Below, in pieces: positions 24,332-31,427 of a stretch of 64,000 bases of DNA. The notes below the pieces were generated by a model that saw only the letters and a program-made list of their open reading frames with translations, had not been told where the DNA came from and ran no database searches. The translations under genes and the position numbers were made by a program. The stretch covers positions 62,001-126,000 of the forward strand of contig CAVXAB010000017.1 of assembly GCA_963759545.1 (NCBI GenBank). The letters are read 5' to 3'. Position 1 is the first letter of the stretch. The number at the start of each line of letters is the position of its first letter. The DNA is from Trebonia sp963759545. GTDB lineage: Bacteria > Actinomycetota > Actinomycetes > Streptosporangiales > Streptosporangiaceae.

Positions 24332-25150
24332 ATGAGGCAGGATGTGACCGTGAACGACGCTGAGCCGCTGCTGCGGCTGCGTGGCATCGGGAAGAGTTTC
24401 GGGCCCGTGCACGCGCTGACTGACATCAACCTAGACATTCCCGCCGGCCAGGTCACCGCCCTGGTCGGCGACAACGGCGCGGGCAAGTCGACGCTGATCA
24501 AGACCGTCGCTGGCATCTGGGAGCCCAACACCGGCGAGATCATATGGCAGGGCAAGCCCCAGCATTTCCACTCGCCAAGGGACGCGACGAACGCGGGAAT
24601 CGCCACCGTCTACCAGGACCTGGCGCTCGCCGACAACCTCGACATCGTGCAGAACATGATGCTCGGGCACGAGATGCTCAGGACCGGGCTCCTCGACGAG
24701 ATCACGATGGAGAAGCAGGCGAAGAAGACCCTGGCTGACCTGCGGGTCACCACGGTGCGCAACATCCGCCAGCCGGTCGGCTCGCTGTCCGGCGGGCAGC
24801 GGCAGGCGGTCGCCGTGGCCAAGGCCGTTCAGCTTGACGCCAAGCTCGTGGTCATGGACGAGCCGACCGCGGCGCTCGGCGTCTCGCAGACCGCGCTCGT
24901 GCTCGACATCATCGAGCAGCTCGCCAGCCGGGGCATCGCCGTGCTGGTGATCTCCCACAACCTGACCGACGTGTTCCGCGTGGCCGACCGGATCGCGGTG
25001 CTCTACCTGGGGCGTATGGTGTCAAGTGGGCCCGTGGCCAACTACGACACCAACTCGACGGTGCACTGGATGACCACCGGCACCGCCCCCAACGGGCAAG
25101 CCGCCACACCGCAGAGCCCAGGGCCGCAGAACGGGGGGGCTGAGCAGTGA
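24332..25150 (+). CDS. xylG: sugar ABC transporter ATP-binding protein (XylG-type, single domain)
   Basis: 272 residues with one nucleotide-binding domain, where E. coli XylG has two. Walker A GDNGAGKST, Q-loop YQDLAL, signature LSGGQRQ, Walker B LVVMDEP and the H-loop in VISHN are all intact. The single-domain form is known from FrcA-like actinobacterial importers and should act as a homodimer on the permease. AGGA before GTG 24350 suggests that codon as the true start, 18 bases into the frame. The stop overlaps the permease start (GTGA). Its closest visible relative is the ATPase domain of the kinase hybrid at 19322. Confidence 0.92.
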   Translation: MRQDVTVNDAEPLLRLRGIGKSFGPVHALTDINLDIPAGQVTALVGDNGAGKSTLIKTVAGIWEPNTGEIIWQGKPQHFHSPRDATNAGIATVYQDLALADNLDIVQNMMLGHEMLRTGLLDEITMEKQAKKTLADLRVTTVRNIRQPVGSLSGGQRQAVAVAKAVQLDAKLVVMDEPTAALGVSQTALVLDIIEQLASRGIAVLVISHNLTDVFRVADRIAVLYLGRMVSSGPVANYDTNSTVHWMTTGTAPNGQAATPQSPGPQNGGAEQ

Positions 25151-26439
25151 CGTCCGTGAACCAAGAGCCGACGCCGACGCCGCCGACCGAGCCCGAACTC
25201 ATCACCACGCCGGACGCGTCGGCCGACCTGCTCGCCAACAACTTCGGCGACTACCTGCGGATCGTCGGCAGGCGCGTCCGCTCGGGCGAGAGCGGCGCTC
25301 TGCCCGTCATCGCCGGCCTGATCGTCATCGTGATCATCTTCCAGGTGAAGAACTCGCTGTTCCTGTCGGCGGGCAACCTGGTCAACCTGATGGCCCAGTC
25401 GTCGTTCATCATCACGCTCGGCATGGCCGAGGTCTTCGTGCTGCTGCTCGGCGAGATCGACCTCGCCGCCGGCTTCACCGCGGCCTGCGCCGCCGTCGTC
25501 GCCCTGTGGATGCTCGCGCTCGGCGACCCGTTGTGGGCCGCGGTGCTCGCCTCGCTCGCCGCGGCCGCGGCCTACGGCGCGCTGCAGGGCATCGTCATCG
25601 CCAAGCTGAAGCTGCCGTCGTTCGTCGTGACCCTGGCCGGCCAGCTCGGCCTGTCCGGCGTGCTGCTCTACCTGATCAGCGCGACCGGCAACATCGGCGT
25701 CGGCGGCGTGATCAACCTGCACAACTCGGTCATCAACGACATCGAGAGCGGCTACCTCACCCCGACCGCCACCTGGATCGTGATGATCGTCATCGCGGCG
25801 CTGGCCGGCGCCGTCATCTTCTACGGCGACCTCCGCCGCCGCACGGCCGGCCTGGTCGCCCCGCCGGTGTCGGTCACCCTGCTGAAGGTCGGGGCGATCG
25901 TCATCGCCGCCGTCGTCATCGCGTGGGTCGCGAACATCAACCGCGGCCGGCTGATCGTCCTCGAGGGCCTGCCGTGGGGCGTCCTCGTCGTGCTCGCGAT
26001 CCTGTTCATCTGGACCGTCCTGCTCGGCCGGACCCGGTTCGGCCGTTACCTGTACGCGATCGGCGGCAACGCCGAGGCGGCGCGCCGCGCGGGCATCAAC
26101 ATCGTGCGGGTCCGCACGCTCGCGTTCGCGCTGTGCGGCCTGACGGCGGGCATGACCGGCATCATCTACGCCTCCTACCTGGGGTCGATCTCCACCGGCG
26201 TGGACGGCGGCCAGAACGTGCTGTACGCCATCGCGGCCGCGGTCATCGGCGGCACGAGCCTGTTCGGCGGGCGCGGCAAGATGCTGCACGCGGTGCTCGG
26301 CGGCCTGGTGGTCGGCGTCATCTACAACGGCCTTGAGCTGCTCGGCCTGTCGGCCGCGGCCCAGCTGATGTGGACCGCGCTCGTCCTGCTCGCGGCCGTC
26401 ATCGTCGACCGGATTACCAGGGCAGGCTCAGCGGTCTGA
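25147..26439 (+). CDS. xylH: sugar ABC transporter permease (XylH-type)
   Basis: 430 residues with about ten membrane helices, of the BPD_transp_2/ribose-xylose permease family. A soluble N-terminus of about 50 residues precedes the first helix. The family stretch GEIDLAAGFTAACAAVVA and the ATPase-contacting loop GRYLYAIGGNAEAARRAGIN are clear, with later GGTSLFGGRGKML. GTG 25147 overlaps the ATPase stop. Together with the binding protein it completes a carbohydrate importer. The hybrid kinase's ATPase domain could dock on the same loop. Confidence 0.92.
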   Translation: MTSVNQEPTPTPPTEPELITTPDASADLLANNFGDYLRIVGRRVRSGESGALPVIAGLIVIVIIFQVKNSLFLSAGNLVNLMAQSSFIITLGMAEVFVLLLGEIDLAAGFTAACAAVVALWMLALGDPLWAAVLASLAAAAAYGALQGIVIAKLKLPSFVVTLAGQLGLSGVLLYLISATGNIGVGGVINLHNSVINDIESGYLTPTATWIVMIVIAALAGAVIFYGDLRRRTAGLVAPPVSVTLLKVGAIVIAAVVIAWVANINRGRLIVLEGLPWGVLVVLAILFIWTVLLGRTRFGRYLYAIGGNAEAARRAGINIVRVRTLAFALCGLTAGMTGIIYASYLGSISTGVDGGQNVLYAIAAAVIGGTSLFGGRGKMLHAVLGGLVVGVIYNGLELLGLSAAAQLMWTALVLLAAVIVDRITRAGSAV

Positions 26440-26451
26440 GCCTGACCTGGT

Positions 26452-26503
26452 GCCGCTGCCCGCTAACCGTTAACGGGTTCGTTAACGGTTAGCGGGCAGC
26501 GGC
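26452..26503. terminator. 24-bp-stem hairpin after the permease gene, containing TTAACG
   Basis: Perfect inverted repeat at 26452-26475 and 26480-26503 with a four-base GGTT loop. Both arms carry TTAACG, the motif repeated before the binding-protein gene. No T-run follows. It may terminate the sugar operon, bind the response regulator, or both. Confidence 0.75.
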
Positions 26504-26621
26504 GTTCGGTGGCCGGCGTACAGGTGATAATGGAACGTGACTGACGGATCGGGGCGGCGGCGGGCCGCGCGGCCCGCGCGGACCGCGCGGGGCGGCGCGA
26601 CGGGTCGCCGTCCACCGGGAG

Positions 26622-27530
26622 GTGCGGCTCGGAACGGCGGAGCTCGTCCCCGATCTCGACCGGACGGATTCCTGGCTGCTGTTCGTCGACGGCGTCCCGC
26701 AGAGCGGCGTCGACCTCGCCGACCCCGGATACCTTGAGTTCGAGTACGTCCGCAGGATCGGGCACGTCGCCGACCTGGCGTTCCCGCCCGGTGAGCCGCT
26801 GCGCGTGCTGCACCTGGGCGGCGGTGCGCTGACCCTCCCCCGTTACCTGCAGCACACCAGGCCAGGCTCGCGGCAGCTCGTCGCCGAGCTGGACGACGCG
26901 CTCACCGGCCTGGTCCGCGAGCACCTGCCGCTGCCCGCCGGGCACCGCATCCGGGTGCGCGCCGCCGATGCCCGCGCCGTGGCGGAGTCGGTTCACCCGG
27001 CGAGCTACGACCTGGTGATCGCCGACGTGTTCGCCGGGGCGGTGACCCCGGCGCACCTGACCACCGCCGAGTTCACCGCCGCGACCGCGCGCGCGCTGCG
27101 GCCAGGCGGGGTCTACGCGGTCAATGTCGCAGGGGGGCAGTTGCCCCTCGACCCCCCGGCCCCGGCGGGACGACGTCCCACGCCGGGGGACCCGCCAGGA
27201 CTCGATGAGGCGCGGTCGGCAGTTGCCACCGTTCGTTCGGTCTACGCGCAGACGTGCATGATCGCGGAGGCGAGCGTGCTCAGGGGCCGGCGCCGCGGCA
27301 ACCTCGTGATCTTCGGCAGCGACCAGCCGCTGCCCGCGGCGGCGCTCGCGCGGGCGGTGGCAAGCGACCCCTTCCCCGCGCGGCTGGTCACGGGTGAGGA
27401 CCTGCGGCGCTTTGCCTCGGGCGCGGCGGTCGTCACCGACGCCGCTGCGGCGGGTGTGACGAGTGCGGCGGGTGCGGTCGCTAACGTCTCAGCGTCACCT
27501 GAAGCCTCTCCGCAGTCAACGAACTGGTAA
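26622..27530 (+). CDS. spermidine-synthase-like methyltransferase-fold protein
   Basis: 302 residues of the spermidine synthase-like family: a short beta-rich N-terminus (WLLFVDGVPQSGVDL... YLEFEYVRRIGHV), then a Rossmann core with LRVLHLGGGALTLPRYL (cofactor glycine motif), VAELDDALTGLVREHLPLP, a DARAVAE acidic loop and YDLVIADVFAG, where polyamine enzymes carry their catalytic Asp. Many actinobacterial members are of unproven activity. GTG 26622 has no spaced ribosome site. GTG 26537, five bases after a GATAAT, opens a different frame that joins this one if a base is removed near 26590, so the true start is probably 26537 with a frameshift. Confidence 0.75.
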   Translation: MRLGTAELVPDLDRTDSWLLFVDGVPQSGVDLADPGYLEFEYVRRIGHVADLAFPPGEPLRVLHLGGGALTLPRYLQHTRPGSRQLVAELDDALTGLVREHLPLPAGHRIRVRAADARAVAESVHPASYDLVIADVFAGAVTPAHLTTAEFTAATARALRPGGVYAVNVAGGQLPLDPPAPAGRRPTPGDPPGLDEARSAVATVRSVYAQTCMIAEASVLRGRRRGNLVIFGSDQPLPAAALARAVASDPFPARLVTGEDLRRFASGAAVVTDAAAAGVTSAAGAVANVSASPEASPQSTNW

Positions 27531-27580
27531 CGCGTCCGATTCGCACGTTCTACAGCGGTACATTCTTCTACCCTAGGCCC

Positions 27581-29069
27581 ATGGACTTGCCTCCCTCAGG
27601 TTGGTACCCGGACCCGTACGGGACGCCCAGTTTGCTCCGCTGGTGGGATGGGGCTGGCTGGACCCAGCACACCCACCCGGACGTCACAGCGGGCGCGAGC
27701 GGGGCAGGCGGCGGCGTGGAGCCGGCGACCGCGGTGCAGGCGACCACGGTGCAGGCCGCGACCGCGCAGGCCACCGCGGTGCAGGCCACCGCCGTGCAGG
27801 CGACGACCGTGCAGTCGGCCACGGCCCCCTCCACTGAGCTGGCTGAGCCGGACCAAGCCGCCCACCGGGCGGCCGACCGCGCCGCAGCCTGCCCTGCCCG
27901 AGTATCCGGGTGCCGCCGTCGGGGTGGCGCCGACCGCTTACCAGTCGCCGGTCACCATGGTCCAGGCGGGCGGCATGCAGCCGGCGCCTGCTGCGACGAC
28001 CACGGTGCAGCCGGGCTACCCGCAGCCCGGCTCGGTCCCGCCCATGGCCGGGCAGGGGGGCGGCGGCGACGGCACGCAGGTGCTTTTCCTCGGCGGCGAC
28101 GCCTGGCAGGTGCCTGGCGGGCCCCCGCAGGGCAACCCGTACGGCTACATGGAGGCGCAGCGGCGACGACGCAGGCGGGTGATCATCGGCCTCACCGGCG
28201 GGACGGCGATCGCGGTCGCGGCGATCGTGATCATCGCCACGTCCCTGAGCGGCTCGCCGTCGACCCCGGTCGCCGACCAGACGACGGCCGCACCGCCCCC
28301 CTCACCGACCGCCTCGGCCCCGACGACCGCCCCGTCGCCGAGCGCCTCCCCGTCACCCACCACGACCGCGACCGGGTCGCTGCTGACCGACGGGCAGGCG
28401 GGGTTGTCGTACACGCAGCTGTCCGCGCCCTGGCAAGGGGCCTCCTGCCCGAGCACGCTCGACAACGGTACGTTCCCGTGGACGGCCGGCGAGTACGCCG
28501 CCGCCGGGCAGATCAACGGCGGGTCGGCGACCTGGTACGGCGAGGCCTGCTCCGGGCTGCTCCCGCAGCAGTACGGCTACGGCGGCGTCGCCAACCTGCA
28601 GTCGACCGCGGAGAACCTGGCGCAGACCTTCGGCAACGCGTACTACAGCCCGCTCGCCCACAACCTCAACCCCGAAGGGGACCAGCCGCTCCAGGTCAGC
28701 GGGCACGCCGGCTGGGAGGTCACGTATGACGTGTCCTACTCGAGCGCCGGGTCGCAGAGCGCCACGTGGGGCGACGAGCAGGCCGCCGTGGTCGTCGTCG
28801 ACACCGGGACGGACCAGCCCGCCGTCTTCTTCACGTCGATTCCGCAAAACCTCAACGAGGGCAACGTCGCCACGCTCGTCTCGTCGCTGCAGCTCACCTC
28901 GGCGTCGACGACCGCCGGCCAGACCGGTACCGCGACGCCCACCGACACCGCACAGAACGGCGGGAACGGCGGGAACGGCGGGAACGGCGGTCCAACCCGT
29001 AGCCGCCGACCGCCGGCCAGGGATACCGGCAGCGCCGCGCCGCTGGCGGCCGTCACTACCGCGCCGTGA
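27581..29069 (+). pseudogene. DUF2510 membrane-anchored secreted-domain protein (frameshifted)
   Basis: The gene starts at ATG 27581 with a DUF2510 motif (PPSGWYPDPYGTPSLLRWWDG and Trp residues to about 30), then a V-Q-A-T repeat tract. Near 27870-27890 the frame shifts by one base into a second frame continuing to 29069. That part has Gln/Pro/Gly-rich sequence, one membrane helix (about 28175-28240), a Ser/Thr/Pro linker and an external domain of roughly 170 residues (from TDGQAGLSYTQL to FTSIPQNLNEGNVATLVSSL). A GNG repeat precedes the C-terminus. With the base removed it is a typical actinobacterial DUF2510 surface protein. Function unknown. Its last 14 bases overlap the convergent LysR gene. 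Confidence 0.75.
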
Positions 29070-30018
29070 CGTCGAGCGCGGCGACGAGCGCGGCGAGGTC
29101 GCGCCTGGTAGATGCGGCCGGCCATACCGCCCAGGTCCGCCTGACCAGCGGATTCCCGATCAGGGGAGACCAGGTGACGCCCCCGGGGAGCGCCGCGGGA
29201 TCGCCCGGCAGGCATCCGGCAGGCAAGGTCCGCAGCGGCGGCGAGCCGGACCAGCCTGGTGGCGCGAGCGCGAAGGCGCGTCCGGCGGCAACGGAGGCGA
29301 GCTTGACTTCGGCGATGAGCGGGTGCGCGCCGCCCTCACCACCCTCACTGCCAGGTCCGAGGCGGACGACGCCGTGGCTGCTGAGCGTCGCGGTGACCTG
29401 GTCATGCCAACTGGGCGCTTCCGACCGCGCGAACGCGACCCAGTCAAGCCCCGCGAGCTGATGGAGCCTGACGCCGGTTGGCCCCGCCAGTTCGGCCGCC
29501 CGGCCCGCCGCGAGGAGGACGCCCAGGGCCTCCTCGACCGCCAGAACAGCGTCGTAGTCCGGATCCGCCGGGCGCTCCCGCACCAAGGCCAGGTCGAGCT
29601 CGCCGGCTTCCATGGCGCTGAGTTGCGCGGAACTTGGCGCGTGCCTGATATCGACCTGACTTAGCGGGAAGCTGGCGCCCATCTCCGCGAGCGCGCGCGG
29701 CAGCAGGTCGGCGGGGAACTCAAGTGGCACGCCCACCCGCAAGGTCGCCGCGCTCGCCGCGGCCTGGCCAGAGACCGCGGCGAGCGCCCGGTCATGCTGG
29801 GCGATGAGGGTCCGCGCCTCGCGCAGCAGAACAGCGCCCGCGCCGGTCAGCGTGGCACCGCCTGCGCCCCGGATGAGCAGCTGAACGCCCAGCTGCCGCT
29901 CAAGCGACTGGATCGTCTGCGAAACGGCGGACTGGCTGAGGTGCAGCTTGCGGCCGGCCGCCGATACGCTGCCTTCTTCGGCGACAGCGCTGAACGCCCG
30001 CAGTTCGCGAATCTCCAT
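29056..30018 (-). CDS. LysR-family transcriptional regulator
   Basis: 320 residues. The N-terminal winged helix-turn-helix is canonical (MEIRELRAFSAVAEEGSVSAAGRKLHLSQSAVSQTIQSLERQLGVQLL), followed by a linker helix and a two-lobe effector domain (from about residue 90), which includes LRVGVPLEFPADLLPRAL. LysR proteins usually act on a divergent neighbour; here that is the DUF6510 gene 116 bases away, an unusual target. Effector unknown. Confidence 0.92.
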   Translation of the reverse strand: MEIRELRAFSAVAEEGSVSAAGRKLHLSQSAVSQTIQSLERQLGVQLLIRGAGGATLTGAGAVLLREARTLIAQHDRALAAVSGQAAASAATLRVGVPLEFPADLLPRALAEMGASFPLSQVDIRHAPSSAQLSAMEAGELDLALVRERPADPDYDAVLAVEEALGVLLAAGRAAELAGPTGVRLHQLAGLDWVAFARSEAPSWHDQVTATLSSHGVVRLGPGSEGGEGGAHPLIAEVKLASVAAGRAFALAPPGWSGSPPLRTLPAGCLPGDPAALPGGVTWSPLIGNPLVRRTWAVWPAASTRRDLAALVAALDVTAR

Positions 30019-30134
30019 CGTCCTATCGCATCACAACTCGCGGGGAGGTCAGACCGCCACCTGCCGCCGTCAACGGGGCCGCGAGCGGGTACAGGTCAGC
30101 TACAAGCTGACCCGCGGGCGACTGGAGGACATTG

Positions 30135-30380
30135 ATGGACGCGCTGGATGGCAACTCGATCGGCGGGCTGCTCGCCGACGTCTTCGGATCCGACATGACC
30201 GCCGCGGCGAGCGTCTGCGGTTCCTGCGGGGCCAGCGGCCCGGTTGGCGCGCTTGCCGTCTACCGGCGGGCACCAGGCACCGTCGTCCGCTGCCGAACGT
30301 GCTACAGCGTCCTTATGGCGTTCGTCGATGTCCGCGGCATGATCTGCGTCGACCTGTCCGGCCTGGCCAGCCTGAGCTAG
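30135..30380 (+). CDS. DUF6510 zinc-ribbon-like protein
   Basis: 81 residues from ATG 30135, with GGAGGA upstream. Two Cys pairs, CGSC near residue 32 and CRTC near residue 57, should form one zinc site. The C-terminal VRGMICVDLSGL pattern fits the DUF6510 family of small actinobacterial proteins, whose function is unknown. It lies divergent to the LysR gene. In other genomes such genes often neighbour oxidoreductases, and the next gene here is a dehydrogenase on the other strand. Confidence 0.78.
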   Translation: MDALDGNSIGGLLADVFGSDMTAAASVCGSCGASGPVGALAVYRRAPGTVVRCRTCYSVLMAFVDVRGMICVDLSGLASLS

Positions 30381-30413
30381 CCGGCCGCAGCCGTCGACCG
30401 CGGCAGGGGCTGG

Positions 30414-31337
30414 TCAGGCCGTGAGGTAAACCGCGGCGAGGTCGTCATCGGCGTGCCCGCTCGCCGCGGTGAGCCGCCAGCGCGGTAGCAGCGCGCTGGT
30501 GAGCGTGAGCGCGCCGCCGTTCGCCTGCGCGGCCTGCGCGGCGAGTTCGGCGTCCTTGAGTGCGTGCTTGAGCGCGAACGACGGGCTGAAGTCCCCGGCC
30601 AGCATGGCGCGGGCCTTCTGCACCGCGTAAGGCGCGCCTAGCGGGTTCGACTGCAGCAGGTCAACGATGTCGGCCGGATCGAGGCCGAGCCGCCGGGCGA
30701 ACGACAGCGTCTCCGCCGTCGTTTCCGTCAGGTCGGCGAGCCAGTTGTTGAGCACCAGCTTGGCCCTGGTGCCCTGGCCCGCCTGGCCAAGCCAGACGGT
30801 CGCGCGCCCGAGCACTCCGAATACCTGGGCAAGGGCGTCCCTGACCAGCTCGGGGCCGCTGGCCAGGATGGTCAGCTGGCCGGCCCTGGCCGGGCCCTCG
30901 CTGCCGGAAACCGGGGCATCGACGAAAACCACACCGCGCGCGGCGGCGATGTCGGCAAGCCGGGCGGTCCACTCGATCCCGATGGTGCCCATCTGCACCC
31001 AGGTCACCCCTGGCGCCGCGGCCAGGAAGCCATCAGGTCCCGTGGCGGCCCGTTGGGTCGCGGGGCCGTCGGCCAGCATCGTGATGACGATCGTGGCGCC
31101 ACGGACGGCTTCGGCCGGGCTGGCCGCCACGACCGCGCCGTCGGCCGCCAGGGCCTCGGCCCGGCTGCTCGTGCGGTTCCACACGCGCACGCCGAGGCCG
31201 CCGCGGGCCAGGTTGGCGGCCATCGGGCCGCCCATGCGGCCGGTGCCGAGGAAGGCGACGACCGGCGCCGCCGCCTGGCCGTCGCGGCCAGGTCGGACGG
31301 GTGTACTTGGCTGTGCCTCAGGCTGAGTGGTGGTCAT
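30414..31337 (-). CDS. NAD(P)-dependent beta-hydroxyacid dehydrogenase
   Basis: 307 residues of the 6-phosphogluconate/3-hydroxyisobutyrate dehydrogenase superfamily. After a 25-residue disordered lead comes the dinucleotide motif FLGTGRMGGPMA, then TMLADGPA, the substrate-binding DAPVSGSEGPARAGQLTIL and the C-terminal helical domain. The catalytic Lys is the one in GTRAKLVLNNWLA. Related actinobacterial enzymes act on short hydroxyacids or imines; the substrate here is open. It follows the LAL regulator in the same direction and has a copy of the shared 31-bp motif upstream, so it is likely a regulon member. Confidence 0.88.
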   Translation of the reverse strand: MTTTQPEAQPSTPVRPGRDGQAAAPVVAFLGTGRMGGPMAANLARGGLGVRVWNRTSSRAEALAADGAVVAASPAEAVRGATIVITMLADGPATQRAATGPDGFLAAAPGVTWVQMGTIGIEWTARLADIAAARGVVFVDAPVSGSEGPARAGQLTILASGPELVRDALAQVFGVLGRATVWLGQAGQGTRAKLVLNNWLADLTETTAETLSFARRLGLDPADIVDLLQSNPLGAPYAVQKARAMLAGDFSPSFALKHALKDAELAAQAAQANGGALTLTSALLPRWRLTAASGHADDDLAAVYLTA

Positions 31338-31396
31338 GTCACGTCTCCCGTGGTTGGGTCGGTTGATTTCCGACGAGCCAAGCCTCGGTCAGCTCA

Positions 31397-31427
31397 GGGT
31401 GAGCCGGCGTCACACCGTAGGGTGATT
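31397..31427 (-). promoter_or_regulatory. LAL-regulon motif, site A
   Basis: 31-bp motif: ATCACCC, then GTGTGACGCCG, then CTCACCC in fixed spacing, identical at 26 of 31 positions in all three sites. Site A begins 59 bases before the dehydrogenase start, and the stop codon of the LAL regulator lies inside it. Confidence 0.7.
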
